From Rhodoferax sp. (GTDB lineage Bacteria > Pseudomonadota > Gammaproteobacteria > Burkholderiales > Burkholderiaceae_C), in contig JAIFLV010000070.1 of NCBI GenBank assembly GCA_020048895.1, positions 40,326-104,325 on the forward strand: 64,000 nt of DNA, written 5' to 3'. Of this stretch, positions 33,186-43,733 are shown piece after piece. Below the pieces are notes generated by a model, which made no database searches, was not told where the DNA came from, and saw only the letters and a program-made list of their open reading frames with translations. The stretch's first letter is position 1, and every line of letters begins with the position of its first letter. Made by a program: the position numbers and the translations under genes.

Positions 33186-33635
33186 TTACTCGGCTTCGCC
33201 CTGATCGCGCATTTGAGCCGCGTGCAGTTCACCCATCAATCGGTGGTCCTGTAACGCCAGTGACCACAATTGGTCATCTGCACGCCGGGCTGCCCGCCGA
33301 ATGGCCCAGCGTTGCGCTATCGCTGCCGCGGACGTTGACATTTGCCGCATGGAAGGTGCCAGATACGACAACAGGGCAAAGGTTACGGCCCATAGTGCGA
33401 CCCACCCGACCAGCAGCTGCCCGTCAGCCCAGGTATTGATGACCTGATCGGCAACCACCAACATGGCGGCCACCACTGCGGCGAGCAGCATGCCGGCCAA
33501 GGTGCTGGGGTGGTCCAGCAAAGTGCCAGCCTCTTCACGCTGATCTGTATGCAGTGCAGCCCCTGCTCCCGGGACGGAAAAGGACTCTGACCGGTTGACA
33601 CGGAACGGATTTTGGATGGGGGTCAATTTGGACAT
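33186..33635 (-). CDS. Hypothetical membrane protein
   Basis: Hydrophobic segments TLAGMLLAAVVAAMLVVADQVINTW / VGWVALWAVTFALLSYLA. Confidence 0.6.
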   Translation of the reverse strand: MSKLTPIQNPFRVNRSESFSVPGAGAALHTDQREEAGTLLDHPSTLAGMLLAAVVAAMLVVADQVINTWADGQLLVGWVALWAVTFALLSYLAPSMRQMSTSAAAIAQRWAIRRAARRADDQLWSLALQDHRLMGELHAAQMRDQGEAE

Positions 33636-33715
33636 GGCTCTATCATAGGGTTAATACTAATACGATTCAACTTTATGTTGTTTATGTTTCACATTCACAT
33701 TGGTGATAATTGGGA

Positions 33716-34672
33716 ATGAACGTTCCCACCCTGCGCACCCTGGACCTGAACTTGCTGAAGGTCTTTGACGTTGTCATGTACGAGCGAAGTCTCACGCGTG
33801 CCGCACACCAGCTGGCACTGACCCAGCCGGCTGTCAGCAACGCACTACGGCGCCTGCGGGAGGCGCTGGGTGATGATTTGTTGGTTCGCCAAGGCCGTAC
33901 GCTGGAACCGACTGCCCGCGCACAGGAACTATGGCCCGCAGTGCGCAGTGCCCTGCAACAATTGCAGGCATCGCTGCTCCCCGCAGTGTTCACACCGGCG
34001 AGCGCCAACACCACCTTTGTGCTCACCATGGCCGACGCCACCGCTGCCGAGCTGATGCCGGGGCTGCTGGCGGTCATGACCCGTGAAGCACCGGGCGTTT
34101 CCATGCGGGTGTTGCCGCTCACCACGCGCGACCCGCGCCGACTGCTCGACGATGGCGAGGCCGACCTGGCCATCGGCTACTTTCCTACGGTGTCGCCCGA
34201 CCTCACCGCACGTGCCCTGGCGGGCGACCCTGTGTCCTTCAAACACCATCGCCTGTTTGAAGGGGATTACGTCTGCGTCATGCGCAAAGGTCATCCGCTG
34301 GCTGTACGACCACTGACGCTGGAGCGTTACTGTGCTGCACGCCACTTGCTCGTGAGTTTTTCGGGCCGGGCTTTCGGATTCATTGACGGGGCCCTTGCAG
34401 CACTGGGGCGCAGTCGCAGGGTGGTATTGACGGTGAACCAGTTTTTCATTGCCGGCAAGGTGGTTGCAAGCTCCGACCTGTTGACGGTGTTGCCGCGCCA
34501 CTTCCTGAAAGTCACCGGCATTGCCGAACAGCTGGTGGTGCGCGAGTTGCCGTTTGCCACAGCGCGCATTCAGGTTGACGCACTGTGGCACCTGCGCCAG
34601 GATAGCGATAGTGGCCACGCATGGTTGCGCGCCCAGGTTGCCGAACTCGCAACACGCGAGATGGCGTCATGA
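33716..34672 (+). CDS. LysR-family transcriptional regulator
   Basis: LRTLDLNLLKVFDVVMYERSLTRAAHQLALTQPAVSNALRRLREALGDDLLVR. Confidence 0.92.
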   Translation: MNVPTLRTLDLNLLKVFDVVMYERSLTRAAHQLALTQPAVSNALRRLREALGDDLLVRQGRTLEPTARAQELWPAVRSALQQLQASLLPAVFTPASANTTFVLTMADATAAELMPGLLAVMTREAPGVSMRVLPLTTRDPRRLLDDGEADLAIGYFPTVSPDLTARALAGDPVSFKHHRLFEGDYVCVMRKGHPLAVRPLTLERYCAARHLLVSFSGRAFGFIDGALAALGRSRRVVLTVNQFFIAGKVVASSDLLTVLPRHFLKVTGIAEQLVVRELPFATARIQVDALWHLRQDSDSGHAWLRAQVAELATREMAS

Positions 34673-35511
34673 AAATCCAGCTGCTGTCTGATTTGCACCT
34701 TGAGGCACATCCACACTGGGAGCCACACCCTGCACCTGGCGCCGACGTGCTGGTGCTGGCGGGCGATATCGGCTCCTACCAATCTGGATCGCAACTTGCC
34801 GATGCCGATTTTGGTTTGGGACGATTTTCTCCGCGGCAAGGTTGGCCAACCCCCGTGCTTTTTGTGCCCGGAAACCACGAGTACGACGCGCTCGACTTCG
34901 ACCAGGCCCATGCACGGCTACGCTCCACCTGCGACAGGCTGGGACTGATCTGGCTGGAGCGTGAGACTGTCGTCCTGCAGGGCGTACGCTTTTTAGGGAC
35001 CACGCTGTGGACCGACTTTGACGCCCTGGCAGCCGCTGCCGATATGCCGCGTCGCGCCAGCCACGGCAGTGGCAATGCACTGGCCCAACAGCTCAAAGCG
35101 CGCGAGAAGGCCTTCAGGGCGGCCAACTACTATTTGAAGAAGATGCAGACCACCCGTGGCGGAGTTCCCATGCTTGCCGAGCAGGTGCGCGAACTCGGCC
35201 TGGAGTGTCAACGTTGGTTACGCGCTGTACTTGCGCAGCCCTACCCAGGCCCGACAGTGGTCATCACCCATTTCGCGCCGAGTTTGCACAGCGCCGACCC
35301 ACGTTACGGGCTCGTACCGGGCACTGCCGGTTTTTGCAACGCGCTGGACGACCTCTTGCCGTTGGCGCAACTATGGCTGCACGGACACCTGCATGCGCCT
35401 AGCGACTACGTCCACCACGGTTGCAACGTGGTGGCCAACCCGTTGGGCTACGCGCGCAAAAATGAACAGGCGGCCTTTAAAGACCAGATCGTATTAGAAG
35501 TGGCTGCCTAA
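34669..35511 (+). CDS. Metallophosphoesterase
   Basis: MKIQLLSDLHLE, LVLAGDIGSY, FVPGNHEYD, WLHGHLH motifs. Confidence 0.92.
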   Translation: MKIQLLSDLHLEAHPHWEPHPAPGADVLVLAGDIGSYQSGSQLADADFGLGRFSPRQGWPTPVLFVPGNHEYDALDFDQAHARLRSTCDRLGLIWLERETVVLQGVRFLGTTLWTDFDALAAAADMPRRASHGSGNALAQQLKAREKAFRAANYYLKKMQTTRGGVPMLAEQVRELGLECQRWLRAVLAQPYPGPTVVITHFAPSLHSADPRYGLVPGTAGFCNALDDLLPLAQLWLHGHLHAPSDYVHHGCNVVANPLGYARKNEQAAFKDQIVLEVAA

Positions 35512-35619
35512 CTTAAGCAGCTAACTCGATCCAAAACATTGATCCTTGTTAACTCTTGCGCTTGGCGCATGACTACTATTTCAGATGGTTCCCCCTCGTT
35601 TCAACTACCTCTCATAGCC

Positions 35620-38343
35620 ATGAAAACTCCTGAAAAATACGTCTACGTTTTCGGCAGCACCCGCACGGAAGGCGCCGCCGCCATGAAGAACCTGCTGGGT
35701 GGCAAAGGCGCCAACCTGGCGGAAATGTGCAGACTGGACATCACCGTTCCTTCGGGCTTTACCATCAGCACCGAAGCATGCACTGCGTTTACGGAACGGG
35801 GTCGCGACGCGGTATTGCAACTGATTCAGGGCGAAGTGCTGGCCGGCGTAAAGTTTCTGGAAACCGAAATGGGCAAGCAGTTTGGCAATGCGGACGACCC
35901 GCTGCTGCTGTCGGTGCGCTCCGGTGCCCGCGCATCCATGCCCGGCATGATGGACACCATTTTGAATCTGGGTCTCAACGACGAAGCGGTGCTGGGGTTG
36001 GCACGCAAATCCAACAATGAGCGTTTTGCCTGGGACTCGTACCGGCGCTTTGTGCAGATGTATGGCGACGTGGTGATGGGCCTCAAGCCGGTGTCCAAGG
36101 AGGACCATGACCCGTTTGAAGTGATCATCGATATGGTCAAGGACAAGAAGGGCGTCAAGCTCGATACCGATCTGGACGCGAACGACATGAAGGAGTTGGT
36201 GCAGCGCTTCAAGTCGCTCATTCGCGCCCGCATCGGCCGCGACTTTCCTACGGACCCGTGGGAGCAGCTCTGGGGCGCGGTATGGGCTGTGTTTGAGAGT
36301 TGGAACAACGAGCGTGCCTGTGTCTACCGCGAGCTCAACGACATTCCCGCCTCCTGGGGCACCGCAGTGAACGTGCAGGCCATGGTGTTTGGCAACCTGG
36401 GCGACCACAGCGCCACCGGTGTGGCCTTCTCGCGCGATGCGGGTACCGGCGAAGACCTGTTCAATGGCGAGTTTCTGGTGAACGCACAGGGTGAAGACGT
36501 GGTGGCAGGCATTCGTACACCGCAACAGGTGTCGCTGGTGGGGTCGCGCCGTTGGGCCGAACTGGCACTGGTGAGCGAGGAGGATCGCAAGGCTAACTTC
36601 CCGTCGCTGGAAGAGCTGATGCCCGACATTTACCAACAGTTGCTGCATGCCGAGACCACGTTGGAAAACCACTTCCGCGACATGCAGGACATGGAGTTCA
36701 CCATCCAGGAAGGCAAACTGTGGATGCTGCAGACCCGCAATGGCAAACGCACTGGCGCAGCCATGGTGCGCATTGCGATGGAAATGCTCAAGCAGGGCAT
36801 GATCGACGAGCCGACCGCACTGCAGCGTGTCGCACCGGATCGTCTCAACGAGCTGCTGCACCCGATCTTTGACCCCCGTGCCCTCAAAGCTGCCATGCCC
36901 ATAGCACGCGGTCTGCCCGCATCGCCCGGCGCTGCCACCGGACAGATCGTGTTCTTTGCCGATGAAGCCGAAACCTGGTTCAAGGCGGGCAAGGACGTCA
37001 TTTTGGTCCGCCAAGAGACCTCGCCCGAAGACCTGCGCGGCATGAGTGTGGCCAAAGGCATTCTCACCGCGCGCGGTGGCATGACTTCGCACGCTGCCGT
37101 AGTGGCGCGCGGCATGGGCAAGTGCTGCGTCTCTGGTGCCGGGGCGGTCCACGTCGACCTGAAGGCGCGCACCATGACGGTAGGTGACAACGTTTACAAC
37201 GAGGGCGACTGGATCTCGCTCAATGGCTCCACCGGTGAGGTCTATGTGGGCAAGATCGACACAAAGGACGCCGAGCTAAGTGGCGACTTTGGCGACCTGA
37301 TGGCGCTGACCGACAAGTACAAGCGCCTCGATATTCGCGCCAACGCCGACAGCCCGGCGGACGCCAAGGTGGCCCATGCCTTTGGTGCCACGGGCATTGG
37401 CCTGTGCCGCACCGAACATATGTTCTTTGAAGGCGAACGTATTTTGGCGGTACGCGAAATGATTCTGGCCGACAACGAAGCCGGGCGGCGCAAGGCGCTG
37501 ACCAAACTGCTGCCGATGCAGCGCGGCGACTTTGAAGGACTATTCCGCGAGATGCACGACTTGCCGGTAACCATACGCCTGCTCGACCCGCCGCTGCACG
37601 AGTTCCTGCCCCATGACGACGCCAACCAGCGCGTGATGGCGACCGAGATGAAAGTGCCGCTGGGCAAGATCAAGATGCGTGTGGAAGAACTGCACGAGTT
37701 CAACCCCATGATGGGCCACCGTGGTTGCCGCCTTGGCATCAGCTATCCCGAGATAACCGAGATGCAGACGCGCGCGGTGATCGAGGCAGCGCTGAATGTG
37801 CGCACCTTGGGCATCCACGTGAAGGCCGAAATCATGGTGCCGCTAGTGGGCACGGTGCGCGAATTCAATGCCCAGGCCGATGTCATTCGCCGCACGGCGG
37901 CTGCGGTGTTTGCCGAACGCGGTGAAACGCTGGAATACCTGCTGGGCACGATGATCGAGACGCCGCGCGCCGCCTTGATTGCCGACAGCATCGGCAAACA
38001 GGCCCAGTTCTTCTCGTTTGGTACCAACGACCTGACGCAGATGACGCTGGGATTCTCACGCGACGACGCCGGCAAGTTCCTGCCTGAATACCTCAAACGC
38101 GGCATCTACGAGCACGATCCATTCCGCTCCATCGACCAGAAGGGCGTGGGGCTGCTGGTGCAAATGGCCGTCGAGAAAGGACGCAGCGTTCGCCCAGACA
38201 TTGAAGTAGGGGTGTGCGGTGAGCACGGTGGCGACCCGGCCTCGGTGGCGTTCTTCCACCGCGCGGGGCTCGACTATGTGAGTTGTTCGCCCTACCGGGT
38301 ACCCATCGCACGACTCGCTGCGGCCCAGGCGGCGCTGCCATAG
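35620..38343 (+). CDS. ppdK: Pyruvate, phosphate dikinase
   Basis: GGKGANLAEM, GGMTSHAAVVARGMGK, FFSFGTNDLTQMTLGFSRDD, CGEHGGDPAS. Confidence 0.96.
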   Translation: MKTPEKYVYVFGSTRTEGAAAMKNLLGGKGANLAEMCRLDITVPSGFTISTEACTAFTERGRDAVLQLIQGEVLAGVKFLETEMGKQFGNADDPLLLSVRSGARASMPGMMDTILNLGLNDEAVLGLARKSNNERFAWDSYRRFVQMYGDVVMGLKPVSKEDHDPFEVIIDMVKDKKGVKLDTDLDANDMKELVQRFKSLIRARIGRDFPTDPWEQLWGAVWAVFESWNNERACVYRELNDIPASWGTAVNVQAMVFGNLGDHSATGVAFSRDAGTGEDLFNGEFLVNAQGEDVVAGIRTPQQVSLVGSRRWAELALVSEEDRKANFPSLEELMPDIYQQLLHAETTLENHFRDMQDMEFTIQEGKLWMLQTRNGKRTGAAMVRIAMEMLKQGMIDEPTALQRVAPDRLNELLHPIFDPRALKAAMPIARGLPASPGAATGQIVFFADEAETWFKAGKDVILVRQETSPEDLRGMSVAKGILTARGGMTSHAAVVARGMGKCCVSGAGAVHVDLKARTMTVGDNVYNEGDWISLNGSTGEVYVGKIDTKDAELSGDFGDLMALTDKYKRLDIRANADSPADAKVAHAFGATGIGLCRTEHMFFEGERILAVREMILADNEAGRRKALTKLLPMQRGDFEGLFREMHDLPVTIRLLDPPLHEFLPHDDANQRVMATEMKVPLGKIKMRVEELHEFNPMMGHRGCRLGISYPEITEMQTRAVIEAALNVRTLGIHVKAEIMVPLVGTVREFNAQADVIRRTAAAVFAERGETLEYLLGTMIETPRAALIADSIGKQAQFFSFGTNDLTQMTLGFSRDDAGKFLPEYLKRGIYEHDPFRSIDQKGVGLLVQMAVEKGRSVRPDIEVGVCGEHGGDPASVAFFHRAGLDYVSCSPYRVPIARLAAAQAALP

Positions 38344-38395
38344 ATGCTATCGTTAGCATAGCTGACTACGCATATTCCGCGTGCCTGAACTGCCA
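38343..38395 (+). repeat. Dispersed repeat copy after ppdK
   Basis: GATGCTATCGTTAGCATAGCTGACTACGCATATTCCGCG. Confidence 0.55.
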
Positions 38396-38479
38396 TTTCC
38401 GCACTAGTCCATGACGTCCACCGCCGACAGGTGCGGCGCAAATGGCCACGCTTGGCGCGCGGGCGCTGTCGACTCGGCG

Positions 38480-38545
38480 GTTGCTACAAACGTGATAGCT
38501 ACTCGCGCAGAATCTGCGCGCCCCGAGCGCCCATTTCATTGGGAA
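38480..38545 (+). repeat. Dispersed repeat copy upstream of NERD-helicase gene
   Basis: TTGCTACAAACGTGATAGCTACTCGCGCAGAATCTGCGCGCCCCGAGCGCC. Confidence 0.6.
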
Positions 38546-38585
38546 CGCATGGCAAAATGCGCCGGTCACACACAGGGTATCGAAC

Positions 38586-40463
38586 ATGGCGATCTTCCCC
38601 CAGGGGCTCACGAACATTGACAGGCGATGCGCCAACGCGGGCGAACGCAATACGCTGCACCAGCTCAAACGCTGCCTGTCCGATGACTACATGGTGTGGC
38701 ACGACGTGCCGCTGGGGCCTCGGGCGCGTCAGCCGGACTTTGTGATTTTGAGTCCGCGCCGTGGTCTGCTGATTCTTGAAGTAAAGCATTGGGCCTGGGG
38801 CACGATTCAAAACCAGCGCATCACCAAAGACAGCGTTGAGTTGCTCACTGACAAGGGCCTGGTTACCAGTCCGCACCCGTTGCGCCAGGCCCGCGACTAC
38901 GCCATGGAGTTGAACAACCTGCTACAGGCCGATCCAGCCCTCGTGGAAACGCAAGGCCCGTTCAAGGGCAAATCAAGGGTGCCGTACGGCTGGGGCTGTG
39001 TACTGAGCAACCTGCGGCAAAAGCAAGTGGACGGCACGGACATGGAGCAGGTGTTCCCGGCCTACAAAACCCTGCTGCGTGACGACTTGAGCGAAGCGGT
39101 GGAGCCCTACGAATTTGAAAAGCGCTTGTGGGGCATGTTCACCCTGACCTACCCGTACACGCTCAGCCTGCCTCAACGCGACCGTGTCCGCTGGCACCTG
39201 TTCCCCGAAATCCGCATGCAGCCCACGCAGGGGGCACTCGATCTGCAATCCGATGGCAAGCCGATTGCCCTGCCCGATCTGATGCAGGTCATGGACCTGA
39301 CCCAGGAGCAAACCGCGCGCACGCTGGGGGAAGGCCACCGCGTGATTCACGGTGCCGCAGGCTCCGGAAAGACCATGATCCTGATTTTCCGGGCCCAACA
39401 GCTGGCAGCTGCGGCGCGGGCAGACCAGCCAATACTGGTGCTTTGCTACAACCGCGCGCTGTCGCAACGCATCGAAGGCATGCTGCGCCAGCGCGGCGTC
39501 GACGAGCGGGTCGTGGTGCGCACCTTTCATGCCTGGTGCCAGGACATGGTGCGTACCTATCACCTGGACAAACCCGGCGCGCGACCGGGCACCGATGCCT
39601 ACTACGAAGCACTGGCCGCCACCGTGCAGCGTGCACTCGATAGCGGCCTGGTGCCCGGCGGGCAATACAGCGCGCTGCTAATTGACGAAGCACACGACTT
39701 CCAGGACACCTGGTTGCAGATGTCCGTCAAGCTCGTGACGCCTGCCACCAATGCACTGCTGGTTTTGTATGACGATGCCCAATCCATTTACCAACACAAA
39801 CGCCGCAAATTCAACTTTGCCAAACTGGGCATCAAGGCGGTGGGCACCACCAGCATCTTGCGCATGAACTACCGCAACACCGCGGAAGTACTGGCCCTGG
39901 CCATGCAATGCGCGCAAGGCATCGTGGGCGAGAAGGCGGCCAGCGACGACGAAATGCAAACCGTGCAACCCACCACCGCGGGCCGACGCGGCCCCATGCC
40001 GGTGCTGGTCACCGCAACGCATGGCCGGCAGGAAGCCACGCTGATTGCACAGCGCATTGCTACCGCTGTAGCCGACGGCACCGCGCCCGGCGACATTGCG
40101 GTGTTGTGCCGCATCAAGAAACACATGGACCTGATTGCACAGGCCATCACCCGGCATGGCATCGGCTGCCACTCCATGAACACACCCGGGTTCAAGGCGT
40201 TTGACTGGACTGCACCCAGCGTCAAGCTGCTCACCTTGCACAGTGCCAAGGGCCTGGAGTTTGCGCTGGTCTTTATTGCTGGGCTGGACTGCATGCCCTG
40301 GATGGGTGAACCGCTGGAAGACGAGCTGCGACTGCTCTACGTGGGCATGACACGGGCCACCCACACACTGATCCTCACGGCGGCCGGCCGCTCGCCCGTC
40401 GTGGAGCGGGTGAAGAACTCGCTGGAGGTCATTGCAGCGCAATTTGAATCTGCCGCAGACTGA
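38586..40463 (+). CDS. NERD-domain UvrD/Rep-like DNA helicase
   Basis: NERD-like QPDFVILSPRRGLLILEVKHW; Walker A IHGAAGSGKTMI; LLIDEAHDFQDTWLQ; LLYVGMTRATHTLIL. Confidence 0.88.
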   Translation: MAIFPQGLTNIDRRCANAGERNTLHQLKRCLSDDYMVWHDVPLGPRARQPDFVILSPRRGLLILEVKHWAWGTIQNQRITKDSVELLTDKGLVTSPHPLRQARDYAMELNNLLQADPALVETQGPFKGKSRVPYGWGCVLSNLRQKQVDGTDMEQVFPAYKTLLRDDLSEAVEPYEFEKRLWGMFTLTYPYTLSLPQRDRVRWHLFPEIRMQPTQGALDLQSDGKPIALPDLMQVMDLTQEQTARTLGEGHRVIHGAAGSGKTMILIFRAQQLAAAARADQPILVLCYNRALSQRIEGMLRQRGVDERVVVRTFHAWCQDMVRTYHLDKPGARPGTDAYYEALAATVQRALDSGLVPGGQYSALLIDEAHDFQDTWLQMSVKLVTPATNALLVLYDDAQSIYQHKRRKFNFAKLGIKAVGTTSILRMNYRNTAEVLALAMQCAQGIVGEKAASDDEMQTVQPTTAGRRGPMPVLVTATHGRQEATLIAQRIATAVADGTAPGDIAVLCRIKKHMDLIAQAITRHGIGCHSMNTPGFKAFDWTAPSVKLLTLHSAKGLEFALVFIAGLDCMPWMGEPLEDELRLLYVGMTRATHTLILTAAGRSPVVERVKNSLEVIAAQFESAAD

Positions 40464-40525
40464 TGCGCTACGGTTTTTGTAGCTGCCTACGCTTGTTCTG
40501 CGGGCGCCAGGGCCTAATTTCAGTG
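40463..40525 (+). repeat. Dispersed repeat copy between NERD-helicase and MmeI-like genes
   Basis: GCTACGGTTTTTGTAGCTGCCTACGCTTGTTCTGCGGGCGCCAGGGCCTAATTT. Confidence 0.7.
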
Positions 40526-40536
40526 AGAATCTACCC

Positions 40537-43500
40537 ATGCCCCTGTCCTGGAACGAAATCAAATCCCGCGCGCTGACCTTCAGCCGCACCTGGGCCGATG
40601 CGGCCAATGAAGACAGCGAGGGCAAGCCGTTCTGGATTGACTTCTTCGAAATCTTTGGCATCACCGACAAACGCGTTGCCAGCTTTGAGCATGCGGTCAA
40701 GAAGCTGCCAGGCTTGCACGCCAGGACTGATGGGTTTGTGGATTTGTTCTGGCCGGGCATGCTGCTGGTGGAGCAAAAGTCGCGCGGCAAGAATCTGGAT
40801 GCGGCCCTCACCCAGGCGATGGCGTACTTTCCCGGCATCGCCGAGCGCGATCTGCCGCAACTGGTGATCGTTTGCGACTTTGCGCGTTTTCGGGTGCACC
40901 GCCTCGCTACCAATGAAACGGTGGAGTTTGCGCTGCAAGACCTGCACAAGAACATCAAGCTCTTTGGCTTTGTGGCGGGCTATAAGGCGCAAACCATTGC
41001 GCCGCAAAACCCGGTCAACATCAAGGCAGCGGAGCGTATGGGCCGCTTGCACGACACCCTCAAGGCCAGCGGCTACACCGAACACCCGCTCGAAGTGCTG
41101 CTGGTACGCCTGCTCTTTTGCCTGTTTGCGGACGACACCGGCATCTTCCAGCCTGCGCAGGTGTTTCGCACCTTTATCGAGGAGCGCACCGCAGTGGACG
41201 GCTCCGACCTGGGTGCGCGTCTGGCGCAGTTGTTTCAGGTGCTCAACACCGAGGAGGCCAAGCGCAGCAAGGCGCTGGACGAACAGGTGGCCGCCTTCCC
41301 GTACATCAACGGAAAGCTGTTTTCCGAGAGCCTGCCCATGGCGGACTTCACCAGCGACATGCGCGAGGCGCTGCTCGACGCCTGCGCGCTGGACTGGTCT
41401 TCCATCAGCCCCGCCATTTTCGGCAGCCTGTTTCAGAGCATCATGAACGTACAGTTGCGCCGCACGCTGGGCGCACACTTTACGAGTGAAGAGAACATCC
41501 TCAAGGTGATCAAGCCGCTGTTTCTGGATGCGCTGTGGGCCGAGTTTGAAAAGGTGAAAAGCAACAAGAACAAGTTGTTTGAGTTTCACAAGAAGCTGCG
41601 CACACTCACCTTTTTTGACCCGGCTTGTGGGTGTGGCAACTTTCTGGTGATCAGCTACCGCGAGCTGCGTCTGGTGGAATTGGCCGTGCTGCGTGCGAGC
41701 CACCATTTGAGTGGCAACCAGGGGCAGCAGAGTGTCGATGTGCACGGTCTGATTGGTGTCAACGTCGATCAGTTCTATGGCATAGAAATCGAAGAGTTCC
41801 CGGCACAAATTGCGCAGGTAGCCCTGTGGTTGATGGACCACCAGATGAACCTGCAGGTCAGTGAAGAGTTTGGTCTGTACTTTGCCCGCATTCCGTTGCG
41901 TACGACCCCGCACGTGGTGCATGGGAATGCGTTGCGGCTGGACTGGAATGAGGTGTTGCCAGCGCAGCGCTGTAGCTATTTGCTGGGAAACCCACCGTTT
42001 GTGGGCGCGAAGTTTATGGACGATGCCCAGCGCGACGACACGCGGGCGGTATTTGCGGGAATGGATAACTCTGGCTTGCTGGACTTCGTTGCCGCGTGGT
42101 ATGTGAAGGCAGCCAACTACCTAAATGGCGATGCACGCAGCGAGAACGGTCAGAAGAAATGGGGTCAGATCCCAATTCAGGACAGTGATCGTTCCGGCGC
42201 GAATTCCATTGCAACGAAATTGGGCTCTGACCCCATTTCTTCGTCGCATGCCAACGCCAACCAGACCCGCGTCGCCTTCGTCTCCACCAACAGCATCACC
42301 CAGGGCGAACAAGTCGGGGTGCTATGGGGCTGGATGCTGGCGCAGGGCATGCACATTCACTTTGCGCACCGCACCTTCAGCTGGACCAACGAAGCCTCCG
42401 GCAAAGCCGCCGTGCATTGCGTGATCATCGGCTTTGGCTTGGAAGACTTGCCTGGCAAAGTCATTTTTGAGTACGACGACATCAAGGGTGAACCGCATGC
42501 GGTGGCGGCGAAAAATATCAACCCCTATTTGATTGACGGGCCAGACGTGGTGCTGCCACGCCGCTCGCACCCGATCTGCAATGTGCCTGAGATTGGCATT
42601 GGCAACAAACCGATTGACGATGGCAATTACCTGTTCACTACCGAAGAGAAACTCGCATTTATTGCAGCCGAGCCTGCAAGTGAAAAATGGTTCCGACGCT
42701 GGCTAGGCGCGGATGAACTAATAAACGGCTACGAACGCTGGTGTTTGTGGTTGGGAAACTGCCCACCCAATGAGCTAAGAGCTATGCCGAACGCCTTGAA
42801 ACGCGTGCAGTCGGTCAAGGAGTTTCGATCTGCGAGCAAAAGTATGCCCACGCAAAAGCTTGCCGCCATGCCAACGCGTTTTCACGTCCACAACATGCCG
42901 GCGGGAAAATACTGTGCAGTAGCAAAGGTCTCCTCAGAGAAACGGTTGTTTATACCTATTGGGTTCGAGGAGCCAGAAACACTTGCCAGCGATTTGCTTT
43001 TCTTGATACCTGGTGCTGGGCTATTCCACTTCGGTTTACTCGTAAGTACCATGCACAACGCATGGATGCGCTTCACTTGTGGAAGATTGGAAAGCCGCTA
43101 CCGTTACTCCAAAGACATCGTCTACAACAACTACCCCTGGCCCGAGTTCCCTCAAGCCTCAAAGCCAAATCAGCCTCTAGCGCCCGTCCATCCTGCGCAA
43201 GCCGCTATCGAAACTGCAGCACAGGTGGTGCTCGACGTACGCGCCAAATTCCAGTCCGGCCCGCAGCCCGCCACGCTAGCCGACCTGTACGACCCGCTCA
43301 CCATGCCGCCCGAATTGCTCAAGGCGCACCTAAGATTGGATACAGCCGTAGACAAGGCCTACGAAGCCAGCGGCGGCAAGAAGAGCTACAAAAGCGACGC
43401 CGAGCGCGTGGCGTTTTTGTTTGCGCTGTACCAGAAGGTCACCAGCCTGCTGCCTGCGGATAAAGCCAAAGGCAAGCGCACCAAGTTAAAGTCTGCGTGA
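40537..43500 (+). CDS. MmeI-like (type IIL/IIG) single-chain restriction-modification enzyme
   Basis: DGFVDLFWPGMLLVEQKSRGKN (PD-ExK), FFDPACGCGNFLVISYRELR, LLGNPPFVGAKF, AFVSTNSITQGEQVGVLW. Confidence 0.9.
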   Translation: MPLSWNEIKSRALTFSRTWADAANEDSEGKPFWIDFFEIFGITDKRVASFEHAVKKLPGLHARTDGFVDLFWPGMLLVEQKSRGKNLDAALTQAMAYFPGIAERDLPQLVIVCDFARFRVHRLATNETVEFALQDLHKNIKLFGFVAGYKAQTIAPQNPVNIKAAERMGRLHDTLKASGYTEHPLEVLLVRLLFCLFADDTGIFQPAQVFRTFIEERTAVDGSDLGARLAQLFQVLNTEEAKRSKALDEQVAAFPYINGKLFSESLPMADFTSDMREALLDACALDWSSISPAIFGSLFQSIMNVQLRRTLGAHFTSEENILKVIKPLFLDALWAEFEKVKSNKNKLFEFHKKLRTLTFFDPACGCGNFLVISYRELRLVELAVLRASHHLSGNQGQQSVDVHGLIGVNVDQFYGIEIEEFPAQIAQVALWLMDHQMNLQVSEEFGLYFARIPLRTTPHVVHGNALRLDWNEVLPAQRCSYLLGNPPFVGAKFMDDAQRDDTRAVFAGMDNSGLLDFVAAWYVKAANYLNGDARSENGQKKWGQIPIQDSDRSGANSIATKLGSDPISSSHANANQTRVAFVSTNSITQGEQVGVLWGWMLAQGMHIHFAHRTFSWTNEASGKAAVHCVIIGFGLEDLPGKVIFEYDDIKGEPHAVAAKNINPYLIDGPDVVLPRRSHPICNVPEIGIGNKPIDDGNYLFTTEEKLAFIAAEPASEKWFRRWLGADELINGYERWCLWLGNCPPNELRAMPNALKRVQSVKEFRSASKSMPTQKLAAMPTRFHVHNMPAGKYCAVAKVSSEKRLFIPIGFEEPETLASDLLFLIPGAGLFHFGLLVSTMHNAWMRFTCGRLESRYRYSKDIVYNNYPWPEFPQASKPNQPLAPVHPAQAAIETAAQVVLDVRAKFQSGPQPATLADLYDPLTMPPELLKAHLRLDTAVDKAYEASGGKKSYKSDAERVAFLFALYQKVTSLLPADKAKGKRTKLKSA
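42154..42242. repeat. Palindromic REP-like element inserted in frame in the MmeI-like gene
   Basis: AAGAAATGGGGTCAGATCCCAATT ... AAATTGGGCTCTGACCCCATTTCTT, arms 23/24 complementary. Confidence 0.75.
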
Positions 43501-43733
43501 TGCAATCCACCGCCTACTTTCGCGAGGACGTGATGCTCAAGCGCTCTTACATACGCGTGGAGTGGGTGGAACTGGCACTGTCCAGCCCAGCGCATAAGGA
43601 AGTTCAAGCGCATGATGGGCGGATTCGACACTTGGTTTGGATTGAAGACTTGCAACGCTACCTGCGAGTGGTCACACTGGAGGACGGTGTTACCGTACAC
43701 AATGCCTTTCCGGATCGGAGATTCAAGCCATGA
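43497..43733 (+). CDS. Small protein, DUF4258-like
   Basis: KSYIRVEW..QAHDGRIRHLVWIEDLQRYLRVVTLEDGVTVHNAFPDRRFK; overlaps MmeI-like stop. Confidence 0.7.
   Translation: MMQSTAYFREDVMLKRSYIRVEWVELALSSPAHKEVQAHDGRIRHLVWIEDLQRYLRVVTLEDGVTVHNAFPDRRFKP

Noticed and set aside
35605-37152. 515-aa minus-strand ORF antisense to ppdK
   Set aside because: Shadow of a strongly recognisable PPDK gene.
40531-41922. 463-aa minus-strand ORF over the MmeI-like gene
   Set aside because: Antisense to clear methylase/nuclease motifs.
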